Shown: positions 1-6,414 of the stretch, one piece after another | How the letters are laid out: the number at the start of each line of letters is the position of its first letter | How positions within the stretch are numbered: position 1 is the first letter of the stretch | Source: DATLZB01 sp035574175 | Lineage (GTDB): Bacteria; Pseudomonadota; Alphaproteobacteria; Rhizobiales; Hyphomicrobiaceae | Assembly: GCA_035574175.1 (NCBI GenBank) | Contig: DATLZB010000180.1 | Span: 1 to 10,478, forward strand | DNA: 10,478 bases | Direction of reading: 5' to 3' | Program-made: the position numbers and the translations under genes | The notes under the pieces: generated by a model | The model's input: only the letters and a program-made list of their open reading frames with translations | The model's database searches: none | What the model was told of the DNA's origin: nothing

Positions 1-10
1 TGAGGGTCAT
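1..10 (-). CDS. Possible start of yicC (edge fragment)
   Basis: The last ten bases of the minus strand read ATG ACC CTC A, that is Met-Thr-Leu. YicC-family proteins often begin with Met, two or three small or hydrophobic residues and then SMTGFAR. In Hyphomicrobiales yicC commonly follows mltG on the same strand, ahead of gmk. Only three codons are visible and no convincing Shine-Dalgarno sequence precedes them, so this is a guess from context. The 146 bases between it and the mltG stop hold no gene I can support, only a small CCTG-CAAG-CAGG hairpin near position 50. Confidence 0.2.
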
Positions 11-156
11 GGGTATCGGGACGCGCAGCCTCGAGCGCAGGTAAGAGCCTGCAAGCAGGTGGAAACTCTAACCCTTAAGCGGCTGCATCAACAAGGCACG
101 CTGCACCACCCTCCACATGGGCCGAGCAGGCCTTTCGGGTGCGGGGCAGCCCACGC

Positions 157-1440
157 TCACCGCTTCGGCTTGCGCACGGGCAGCGGCACCTGCCCGCCGG
201 CGTCTTCCGTTGCGCGGGCGGGCTCGCTCTCAGCACTTGCCATCCTCGCCTTCTCGGCCTGCTGCCTGGCCCGGATCTGCTCCTCCACCTTACGCCAGGC
301 GCCAACCGCCGCGTTGTGTTCCTTGATGGTCTCGGAAAACACGTGTCCGCCCGTTCCGTCGGCGACAAAGTAGAGGTCTTTGGTGTTCGCCGGATTGAGG
401 GCGGCGGAGATTGAGGCCTTGCCCGGGTTGCAGATCGGCGTCGGCGGCAGGCCCTGAATCTGGTAGGTGTTGTGCGCGGTGCGGCCCTGGATCTCGGACT
501 TGAGGATCGGTCTTCCCCAATCCGTCTGTCCGCCCTCGAGCCCGTAGAGAATGGTGGGGTCGGACTGCAGCCGCATGCCCTGCTTGAGGCGGTTGATGAA
601 TACCGCGGCAACACGTTCGCGCTCGTCCTTGCGGCCGGTCTCCTTCTCGATAATCGAGGCGAGCACCAGCGCTTCTCTTGGCGTGCGCAACGGCAGCCCC
701 GGCGCGCGCGAGGCCCATGCCTTGGCAAGAAACTGGCGGCTCTCCGCCTGCATCATGTCGATGAGCGCCTGCCGAGCCATACCGCGCGGCACCTTGTAGG
801 TTTCGGGAAGCAGCGAGCCCTCCTCCGGTATTGTCGTGATCTCGCCCGACAGGATGGGTTCCGCTTTCAGTCTCTCGACGATCTGAAAGCTGGTGAGCCC
901 TTCCGGCACGGACACGGAGAAGAGCACCGACTTGCCTTCGTCGAGCTCGGCCGCCACCTCGCGCATGCTCTGCCCGGGCTCGAACAGGTAGTCGCCGGCC
1001 TTGATCTGCAGTGGCGTGCCGCCAAACCATGTCGACATGGAGCGCGCTACGTAGCGGCCGACGAACAGGTGCTGGCTGGCGATCACGCCCTCCGCCTCGA
1101 GGCGTCGGGCCACGTCGCGAGCCCCCTCGCCCTTGCGCACCACGATCGTCTTGGGCGCTGCCAGCGGGCCGGGCCGATCGAATTCCCGGTCGATCCAAAT
1201 AGCACCGGCTGCCAGCGCGGTGGCGATGACGACAATGAAGGTCATGACGGCGCTCAGCCGTCGCACCGTCGGGCTCGTGCGGCGCGGCTCGCGCCGCCGG
1301 CGCGTGCCGCGCGGGCGAGACGGCGCGCGGGTCGGCTCCAGCGCTTCCGCCGGGCTGCGCGGCAGCACGCCGCTGCGAAGTCGCGGTGGCTCTCTGGTGT
1401 GCCAGCCGTTGCTCATGCCCTCATCCGCGTCGACAGACAC
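157..1440 (-). CDS. mltG: Endolytic murein transglycosylase MltG
   Basis: MltG (YceG-like family) is an inner-membrane lytic transglycosylase that cuts nascent glycan strands inside the chain and is thought to set their length. The 427-residue product has an Arg/Pro-rich cytoplasmic N-terminus (about 1-61), one membrane anchor (about 62-83, ending AIWI), a LysM-like region with the KAGDYLFEPGQS segment (148-158), and the catalytic domain. That domain carries ASIIEKETG (261-269), in which Glu265 aligns with the catalytic Glu of E. coli MltG, and later LQSDPTILYG and NTYQIQGLPPTPICNPG (324-340). The C-terminus is a charged, probably disordered tail. The start is uncertain: a GTG gives 427 residues, while ATG at 1416 gives 419 (GAGG lies only 2 nt from it). 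A CCGGC-GCTC-GCCGG hairpin (1445-1458) sits just upstream of the GTG. It lies 155 bases downstream of fabF, as usual in Hyphomicrobiales. Confidence 0.95.
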   Translation of the reverse strand: MSVDADEGMSNGWHTREPPRLRSGVLPRSPAEALEPTRAPSRPRGTRRRREPRRTSPTVRRLSAVMTFIVVIATALAAGAIWIDREFDRPGPLAAPKTIVVRKGEGARDVARRLEAEGVIASQHLFVGRYVARSMSTWFGGTPLQIKAGDYLFEPGQSMREVAAELDEGKSVLFSVSVPEGLTSFQIVERLKAEPILSGEITTIPEEGSLLPETYKVPRGMARQALIDMMQAESRQFLAKAWASRAPGLPLRTPREALVLASIIEKETGRKDERERVAAVFINRLKQGMRLQSDPTILYGLEGGQTDWGRPILKSEIQGRTAHNTYQIQGLPPTPICNPGKASISAALNPANTKDLYFVADGTGGHVFSETIKEHNAAVGAWRKVEEQIRARQQAEKARMASAESEPARATEDAGGQVPLPVRKPKR

Positions 1441-1595
1441 GCGCCCGGCGCTCGCCGGCGGTCCCGTTCACTGCCGTCGATCCTTCAAGTACTTCGAGCA
1501 CGGTCTCAATGGACATTGGCGAAGCTGGCTGCCAAATATGGCGAAAGGCGGAGCACCGGCGATTGCCGCACCTCACGTCCCTCGCCTGCCACCGA

Positions 1596-2861
1596 CTAGG
1601 CATCGAGGCGGCGCATGATCAGCGACGCATTGGTACCCCCGAAGCCGAACGAGTTCGACAGCACGGTGCCGATGGGCCGCGCCTTGGCCTTGTGAGGGAC
1701 GAGGTCGATGGGGGTGGCCACCGACGGATTGTCAAGGTTGAGCGTGGGGGGCGCCACGCCGTCGCGAAGGGCGAGCACGGAGAAGATGGCCTCCACGGCT
1801 CCGGCCGCGCCGAGCAAATGGCCGATAGCGGATTTGGTGGACGACATGGCGAGTTTGCCGGCCGCATTGCCGAACAGCCGCTCGACGGCTCCAAGCTCAA
1901 TTTCGTCACCCATGGGCGTCGAGGTGCCGTGGGCGTTGACATAGTCAATGTCGCCGGGATCGATCCCCGCCCGCTTGACGGCCGCGCGCATGCAGCGGAA
2001 CGCTCCGTCCCCGTCTTCGGCCGGTGCGGTGATGTGGTAGGCGTCGCCGGAGAGCCCGTAGCCGATCACCTCTGCGTAGATGCGCGCGCCGCGCGCGCGC
2101 GCGTGCTCGAGCTCCTCGAGCACCACGATCCCTGCCCCTTCGCCCATGACGAACCCGTCGCGATCCCTGTCGTAGGGCCGCGAGGCCTGCTTCGGCCGGT
2201 CATTGAAGCCGGTCGACAGCGCCCGGCAGGCGGCAAACCCGGCGATCGCCAGCCGGCAGATCGGGCTCTCCGCCCCGCCGGCCACCATCACGTCGGCATC
2301 GTCGAGCGCAATGAGCCGCGCCGCATCGCCGATGGCGTGCGCACCCGTGGAGCAGGCGGTGACGACGGCATGATTTGGCCCCTTGAGCTGATTCCGGATC
2401 GAAACGTAGCCCGAGGCGAGGTTGATGAGCCGGCCAGGGATGAAAAAGGGACTGACGCGCCGCGGCCCCCGCTCCTTGAGCAGGATAGAGGTTTCGGCGA
2501 TGCCGTTGAGGCCGCCGATGCCGGAGCCGATGAGAACGCCGGCCCGGTCCTGCTGAGCGGGCGTTTCGGCCTTGAACCCGGCATCATTGAGCGCCTGGGT
2601 GGCGGCGGCTACAGCATAAAGGATGAAGTCGTCGACCTTGCGGCTCTCCTTGGGCTCCATCCAGTCGTCGGGATTGAACTTGCCGTCCGCAAGACTGCCT
2701 CTCGGCACGAAGCAGGCAATCTGACAGCTGAGATCGGAGACGTCGAACTCCTCGATGCGGCGGGCACCGCTTTCACCGGCGATAAGCCGCGACCAGGAGG
2801 TCTCCACCCCGCAACCGAGCGGTGTCACGAGGCCGAGACCGGTGATAACAACGCGTCGCAT
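1596..2861 (-). CDS. fabF: 3-oxoacyl-ACP synthase II (KAS II)
   Basis: FabF condenses malonyl-ACP with acyl-ACP in the elongation step of type II fatty acid synthesis, in the cytoplasm. The 421-residue product (E. coli about 413) is a complete thiolase-fold condensing enzyme. The nucleophile Cys170 sits in TACSTGAHAIGDA. His311 in NAHGTSTP and His348 in KSAIGHLLGAAG complete the Cys-His-His triad, with Lys343 beside them. The Gly-rich SNSFGFGGTN lies at 402-411. The start is chosen by homology at MRRVVITGLG. The frame stays open to an ATG at 2966, twelve bases past the acpP stop, which would add 35 Arg/Ser/Thr-rich residues unlike the family. No strong Shine-Dalgarno precedes either ATG. The gene follows acpP after 116 bases that contain a hairpin. 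Confidence 0.97.
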   Translation of the reverse strand: MRRVVITGLGLVTPLGCGVETSWSRLIAGESGARRIEEFDVSDLSCQIACFVPRGSLADGKFNPDDWMEPKESRKVDDFILYAVAAATQALNDAGFKAETPAQQDRAGVLIGSGIGGLNGIAETSILLKERGPRRVSPFFIPGRLINLASGYVSIRNQLKGPNHAVVTACSTGAHAIGDAARLIALDDADVMVAGGAESPICRLAIAGFAACRALSTGFNDRPKQASRPYDRDRDGFVMGEGAGIVVLEELEHARARGARIYAEVIGYGLSGDAYHITAPAEDGDGAFRCMRAAVKRAGIDPGDIDYVNAHGTSTPMGDEIELGAVERLFGNAAGKLAMSSTKSAIGHLLGAAGAVEAIFSVLALRDGVAPPTLNLDNPSVATPIDLVPHKAKARPIGTVLSNSFGFGGTNASLIMRRLDA

Positions 2862-2923
2862 CGGGGCGATTGTGTGTGCCTGCGTCCGAGCAGTGGGTGT
2901 GGGGCGGGAGCCGTCCTTGCGTC

Positions 2924-2943
2924 CCGGCGTCGCCGACGCCCGG
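2924..2943 (-). other. Hairpin between acpP and fabF
   Basis: GGCGTC (2926-2931) and GACGCC (2935-2940) form a perfect 6-bp stem with a 3-base loop. Two more C-G pairs flank it on each side if one C is bulged. It lies in the 116-base gap between the acpP stop and the fabF start. No run of U follows in the minus-strand transcript, so it is not a standard intrinsic terminator. It could be an mRNA stability or processing element separating the abundant acpP message from fabF, but that role is inferred. Confidence 0.35.
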
Positions 2944-2977
2944 TGTGAACGACGTGCCCTGGCCATTCGCGCCTGCC

Positions 2978-3247
2978 TCAGGCCGCGCCGGCACCCTTGC
3001 CTGCCTCTCCGCTGCCGGCGTGCTTTTCAAGAAACTCGATGGCGTTGCCGACGGTCAAGATGTGCTCGGCGGCATCGTCGGGAATCTCGCACTTGAACTC
3101 CTCCTCGAACGCCATGACGAGCTCGACCGTGTCCAGGCTGTCGGCGCCGAGGTCGTCGATGAACGAGGCGTTTTCGGTGACCTTCTCGGCCTCCACGCCG
3201 AGGTGTTGCACGACGATTTTTTTCACACGCTCAGCGATATCGCTCAT
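2978..3247 (-). CDS. acpP: Acyl carrier protein
   Basis: AcpP carries growing acyl chains as thioesters on a 4'-phosphopantetheine arm and shuttles them between the Fab enzymes; it also serves lipid A and phospholipid synthesis. The product is 89 residues, acidic and helical. The canonical DLGADSLDTVEL motif places the modified serine at Ser37, and IPDDAAEHILTVGNAIEFLEKH forms the last helices. Most ACPs end near residue 78-80; here about eleven Gly/Ala/Ser-rich residues (GSGEAGKGAGAA) extend the C-terminus. The start at MSDIAERVKK is supported by homology and by GAGGGACTGAA just upstream (7-base spacing). The open frame upstream of it is not coding. The gene is flanked by long gaps (262 and 116 bases), so it probably has its own promoter in addition to any read-through from fabDG. 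Confidence 0.97.
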   Translation of the reverse strand: MSDIAERVKKIVVQHLGVEAEKVTENASFIDDLGADSLDTVELVMAFEEEFKCEIPDDAAEHILTVGNAIEFLEKHAGSGEAGKGAGAA

Positions 3248-3509
3248 TTCAGTCCCTCGCGTCTCTTTCCTCGTTCCGTTGTTACATTGTGTCGCGGACG
3301 CCTTGCCCGCGCCGCAGACGTGAGGGCCCACCCCGAACACCCGGGGGAGGGGACCCCCTCGCCCCGTGCGCCCCGGCCCGGATCTCGGGCCTGGCGACCC
3401 AAATCACGCGGCTGGTAACACACTTCCCGGGCCTTTGCCAGGGCCGGAACCGGCGTGCCGGCTGGCCATCACCCCTGCTGCCTGCGATCCGTTCCGTCCT
3501 TTCGCCCCG
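3248..3509 (-). other. fabG-acpP intergenic region, probable acpP control region
   Basis: This 262-base gap is the longest in the window and holds no credible gene. It contains two compact hairpins: GGGGG-N6-CCCCC (3343-3358) and GGCCCG-GATCT-CGGGCC (3375-3391). Neither is followed by a U-tract in the minus-strand direction, so neither is a clear terminator for fabG. I find no convincing -35/-10 pair. Its length relative to the 9-base fabD-fabG gap suggests that acpP is transcribed separately. That is inference. Confidence 0.4.
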
Positions 3510-4247
3510 CTACACCATGGCCATGCCGCCGTTGACGTGTAGCGTCTGACCGGTCACATATTTCGCTTCCTCGCTGGCAAGGTAAAGTGCGGCCGCGGCA
3601 ATGTCCTCCGGGGTTCCGAATTTGCCCGCCGGCACGATTGCCATGATCTGCTCCACCTGTTTCTCCGTCAGAGCGTCAGTCATCGGTGTCTTGATGAACC
3701 CGGGCGCAATGCAGTTGGCGGTGATGCCGCGCGTTGCCACCTCGCGCGCGATCGACTTGGTCATGCCCACCATGCCGGCTTTTGCTGCCGCATAGTTGGC
3801 CTGGCCCGGGTTGCCGACGATTCCCGAGATCGAGGTGATGTTGACGATGCGGCCCCATTGCCTGCGCATCATGCCGCGCAACGTGGCCCGGGTTAGCACG
3901 AACGCGGAGGTAAGATCGATGGCGAGCACCTGATCCCACTCCTCGTCCTTCATCCGCATGAAGATGTTGTCCCTGGTCACCCCCGCGTTGTTGACCAGGA
4001 TGTCGACCTGCCCGAGCTTGGCTTCCGCGTCGGCGGCGAGCTTTTGCACCGCAGCACGGTCGGCAAGATTGCAGGGCAGGATGTGCACGCGCTCCTTAAG
4101 CTCGGCAGCGAGTCTTGCGAGCTTGTCGGTGTTGGTCCCGGATATGGCGACGGTCGCCCCCGCAGCGTGTAGGGTGCGCGCGATGGCGCCGCCGATGCCG
4201 CCCGATGCACCGGTGACGAGCGCGCTCTTGCCGGGAAGTTTGAACAT
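3510..4247 (-). CDS. fabG: 3-oxoacyl-ACP reductase FabG
   Basis: FabG reduces 3-oxoacyl-ACP to (R)-3-hydroxyacyl-ACP with NADPH, the first reductive step of each elongation cycle. The 245-residue product is a classical short-chain dehydrogenase of the usual FabG length. It has the cofactor glycine motif TGASGGIG (12-19), NNAG (86-89), catalytic Ser139 in NITSISG, and Tyr152 and Lys156 in YAAAK. The FabG-type C-terminus VTGQTLHVNGGMAMV closes the protein. An oddity is that the fourth tetrad residue, normally Asn in a VNLT-type motif, is Asp111 (codon GAT) in AIDLTSAF. The Shine-Dalgarno AAGGAGG lies 4 bases before the ATG and overlaps the fabD stop codon, with 9 bases between the genes, so the two are very likely translationally coupled. 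Context makes it the housekeeping FabG rather than another reductase. Confidence 0.96.
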   Translation of the reverse strand: MFKLPGKSALVTGASGGIGGAIARTLHAAGATVAISGTNTDKLARLAAELKERVHILPCNLADRAAVQKLAADAEAKLGQVDILVNNAGVTRDNIFMRMKDEEWDQVLAIDLTSAFVLTRATLRGMMRRQWGRIVNITSISGIVGNPGQANYAAAKAGMVGMTKSIAREVATRGITANCIAPGFIKTPMTDALTEKQVEQIMAIVPAGKFGTPEDIAAAALYLASEEAKYVTGQTLHVNGGMAMV

Positions 4248-4259
4248 GCATCCTCCTTA
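4248..4259 (-). promoter_or_regulatory. fabG ribosome binding site overlapping the fabD stop
   Basis: On the minus strand the sequence reads TAAGGAGGATGC followed by ATG. The fabD stop TAA supplies the first bases of a near-perfect AAGGAGG Shine-Dalgarno for fabG. Ribosomes terminating on fabD therefore sit directly on the fabG initiation site, which favours coupled and proportionate synthesis of the two enzymes. Confidence 0.8.
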
Positions 4260-5213
4260 CCGCGCGGCAGCCCGCAGGAGCTGTGCCGCCGCCTCGACAT
4301 CCTCCGGTGTACCGATCGATTGCGCGTGCGCGTTCGCCGCGATGCGCTTGACAAGGCCCGCCAGCACCTTGCCGGCGCCAATCTCGTAGAACGCGGTGAC
4401 GCCACGCGCTGTCATCTCCGTGACAGATTCCCGCCAGCGCACCGTGCCCGTCACCTGTTCGACGAGGCTGCGGCGGATGTCCTCGGGCGCCTGGAGCGGC
4501 TTGGCGGAGACGTTGGCGATCAGTGGCACGCACGGCGACCGGATGTCGACACCGGCCAGGGCCTCTGCCATGGCATCGGCCGCCGGCTGCATCAGCCGGC
4601 AGTGGAAGGGAGCGCTTACCGGCAGCGGCAGCGCCCGCCTGACGCCGTGCCGTTTTCCGATCTCGGCCACGCGTTCGATGGCGCTCTTGTGTCCCGACAG
4701 CACGACCTGGGTGGGCTCGTTGTCGTTGGCAACCTCGCACACCTCCCCCTGCGCCGCTTCGGCTGCGACCTTGCGAGCCGCCTCGATGCCGACGCCGAGC
4801 AGCGCCGTCATGGCACCCTGGCCGACCGGCACCGCCTTTTGCATGGCGCGCCCTCTCAGCCGCAACAGTCGTGCCGCATCGCTGATCGAGAGCGCCCGCG
4901 CCGCCGCCAGCGCCGAGTATTCGCCGAGCGAGTGCCCAGCCACGAAGGCGACCCGCCGGCCGAGGTCGAAACCGTGCTCGCGCTCGAGCACCCGCATCAC
5001 CGCCATCGACACCGCCATCAGGGCGGGCTGGGCGTTCTCGGTAAGCGTGAGCTTGTCCTTGGGGCCGTTCCAAATGGTGTCGGAGAGCTTCTCGCCGAGC
5101 GCGGCGTCGACCTCCTCGAACACCTCGCGCGCGGCCGGGAACGCTTTGGCCAGCGCCGCCCCCATCCCGACGTCCTGGCTGCCCTGGCCGGGAAAAACGA
5201 ACGCAATCGACAT
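4257..5213 (-). CDS. fabD: Malonyl-CoA:ACP S-malonyltransferase
   Basis: FabD transfers malonate from malonyl-CoA to the phosphopantetheine arm of AcpP, supplying the extender unit for fatty acid elongation. The 318-residue product (E. coli 309) starts MSIAFVFPGQGSQ, the family hallmark. The nucleophile Ser95 lies in AGHSLGEYSALAAA. Arg120 in LRLRGRAMQ binds the malonyl carboxylate, and His204 in VSAPFHC is the catalytic histidine. ANVSA and YEIGAGKVLAGLVKR are further family segments. The start is set by homology; an in-frame ATG 33 bases upstream would add MPPLKAALGLF, which is not typical. No strong Shine-Dalgarno precedes either. It is the first minus-strand gene of the fab cluster and faces away from the methyltransferase gene across a shared control region. 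Confidence 0.97.
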   Translation of the reverse strand: MSIAFVFPGQGSQDVGMGAALAKAFPAAREVFEEVDAALGEKLSDTIWNGPKDKLTLTENAQPALMAVSMAVMRVLEREHGFDLGRRVAFVAGHSLGEYSALAAARALSISDAARLLRLRGRAMQKAVPVGQGAMTALLGVGIEAARKVAAEAAQGEVCEVANDNEPTQVVLSGHKSAIERVAEIGKRHGVRRALPLPVSAPFHCRLMQPAADAMAEALAGVDIRSPCVPLIANVSAKPLQAPEDIRRSLVEQVTGTVRWRESVTEMTARGVTAFYEIGAGKVLAGLVKRIAANAHAQSIGTPEDVEAAAQLLRAAAR

Positions 5214-5309
5214 GAACAGGCCCAATGCTGCCTTTAGCGGCGGCATTAGACGCGCGCTCGCCCGCAGTCAAGCAAGCCCGCGCAGACTCCACTGTCGGCA
5301 TCGCTCGTT

Positions 5310-5340
5310 GGGCGCGGATTGTACTGACAATGCCGCGCCC
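5310..5340. promoter_or_regulatory. Long imperfect dyad in the divergent fabD / methyltransferase promoter region
   Basis: GGGCGCGGATTGT (5310-5322), a 4-base centre ACTG, and ACAATGCCGCGCCC (5327-5340) pair over 13 bp with a single bulged G at 5332. The core is ATTGT-N4-ACAAT with GC-rich outer arms. It lies between two divergent starts (97 bases from the fabD ATG, 78 from the methyltransferase ATG), so it cannot be a terminator for either gene. On the minus strand it contains TACAAT, close to a -10 hexamer, but I see no matching -35. An operator for a dimeric regulator or a leader hairpin are the simplest readings. No regulator is identified. Confidence 0.5.
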
Positions 5341-5417
5341 CATCGGTAATGCTGCGGCCTGCGGGACGATGTTCCATGGCAACGGGCCGCTCGAGCGGCG
5401 TGGATTTGGAGGAGCGC

Positions 5418-6239
5418 ATGACGTTGTTGGCAAGCGTCGTCCGCGGCATTGCCCTGTCGTGTTTGGTGGTGCTGGCGGGCTGGGGAGCGGCCCTGGCGCA
5501 GGAGGCCAAGGATTTCCAGCCCAAGATCGGTCAGGAAGGCAAGGACGTCATCTGGGTGCCGACGCCTGAGCCGCTGGTCGAAAAGATGCTCGACATGGCC
5601 AAACTCACGCCCCAGGACTACCTCGTTGACCTGGGTTCCGGCGACGGGCGCACGGTGATTGCCGCCGCCAAGCGCGGAGCGCGGGCGCTCGGCATCGAGT
5701 ACAATCCCGACATGGTGGAGCTGTCCAAACGCAACGCCGCCAGGGCGGGCGTGAGCGAGCGCGCCAGCTTCGTCAAGGCCGACATTTTCGAAAGCGATTT
5801 TTCCGATGCCACGGTGGTCACGCTCTTTCTGCTGCCGAGTCTCAACGTGAAGCTGCGCCCCAAGCTGCTCGAGATGAAGCCGGGGACCCGGGTGGTGTCG
5901 AACTCCTTCGACATGGGCGACTGGTCCGCCGACGAGACGGCCGAGCGGGTGGAGGGCTGTACATCCTTCTGCCGCGCCCTGTTGTGGATCGTGCCGGCGA
6001 AGGTGGCAGGCACCTGGTCGAGCCCCCAAGGCGAGTTGCAGCTCGAGCAGACCTTTCAGATGGTGACCGGCAGGCTAAGGTCAACGCCGGTAAGCGATGG
6101 CAGGCTGGTGGGCGACCGCTTGACGTTCAGAGCTGGTGAAGCGCGCTATTCAGGGCAGGTGTCCGACAACGTCATCGAGGGCACGATGTCGGCAGGGGGC
6201 AACGAGACGGCCTGGCGCGCGACCCGCGTTGCCAAATGA
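5418..6239 (+). CDS. Exported SAM-dependent methyltransferase-fold protein
   Basis: This is a class I Rossmann-fold methyltransferase of unknown substrate, 273 residues. Residues 1-27 are a Sec-type signal peptide (Arg9, hydrophobic stretch 11-20, AALA cleavage site before Gln28). The mature part has VPTPEPLVEKML (47-58), SAM motif I DLGSGDGR (71-78), GIEYNPDM with acidic Glu94, and a later LRPKLLEMKPGTRVVSNSFDMGDW (146-169). The VPTP...DLGSGDGR...GTRVV..F...W layout resembles the FAM173/ATPSCKMT lysine methyltransferase group, from memory. Residues about 190-273 (PAKVAGTWSSPQGE onward, with repeated G-x-L/G-x-W turns) look like a small beta-rich domain. TGGAGGAGCGC before the ATG is a good ribosome site and supports this start over an in-frame ATG at 5349, which would bury the signal peptide. 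A periplasmic location raises the question of how it would obtain SAM. Confidence 0.82.
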   Translation: MTLLASVVRGIALSCLVVLAGWGAALAQEAKDFQPKIGQEGKDVIWVPTPEPLVEKMLDMAKLTPQDYLVDLGSGDGRTVIAAAKRGARALGIEYNPDMVELSKRNAARAGVSERASFVKADIFESDFSDATVVTLFLLPSLNVKLRPKLLEMKPGTRVVSNSFDMGDWSADETAERVEGCTSFCRALLWIVPAKVAGTWSSPQGELQLEQTFQMVTGRLRSTPVSDGRLVGDRLTFRAGEARYSGQVSDNVIEGTMSAGGNETAWRATRVAK

Positions 6240-6262
6240 CGCTGCGCGTTTGCCTATTGCCC

Positions 6263-6291
6263 CCGCCGCGGAATGGCGGCATAAGTCCGCC
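6263..6291 (+). other. Three-element alternative hairpin after the methyltransferase gene
   Basis: CCGCC (6263-6267), GGCGG (6275-6279) and CCGCC (6287-6291) are equally spaced by 7 bases. The middle element can pair with either neighbour, giving two mutually exclusive 5-bp hairpins. It begins 23 bases after the methyltransferase stop and has no U-tract. It may be a weak 3'-end structure or chance in GC-rich DNA. Confidence 0.2.
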
Positions 6292-6414
6292 GATTGCCCG
6301 TCCGGTCGGAGGCTCGACGGGAGGCCGTCTGGTGGCGGTTGGGGTCCTTCAAAGGGCCTGCTCCCGGTGTCTCCGCTCTTCTGGGTCGTCCTTTGGGCCT
6401 TTCCGTCGCCTTGA

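Noticed and set aside
472..1599. Long plus-strand open frame of 375 codons opposite mltG
   Set aside because: It is antisense to a certain gene; the His/Arg/Ala-rich translation is the usual GC-rich shadow.
1421..1603. 60-codon minus-strand open frame filling the fabF-mltG gap
   Set aside because: It overlaps both neighbours' ends, lacks a ribosome binding site and shows no recognisable domain.
1386..2948. 520-codon plus-strand open frame opposite fabF
   Set aside because: It runs antisense to FabF, whose catalytic motifs are all intact. Long antisense frames are expected at this GC content.
5345..5417. Longer methyltransferase start at the ATG at 5349
   Set aside because: It would put 23 Arg/Gly/Ser-rich residues before a clean signal peptide, while the ATG at 5418 has a good Shine-Dalgarno.
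4096..5433. 445-codon minus-strand open frame overlapping fabD and fabG
   Set aside because: It is the alternative frame of fabD and fabG, low-complexity Gly/Arg-rich and without family motifs.
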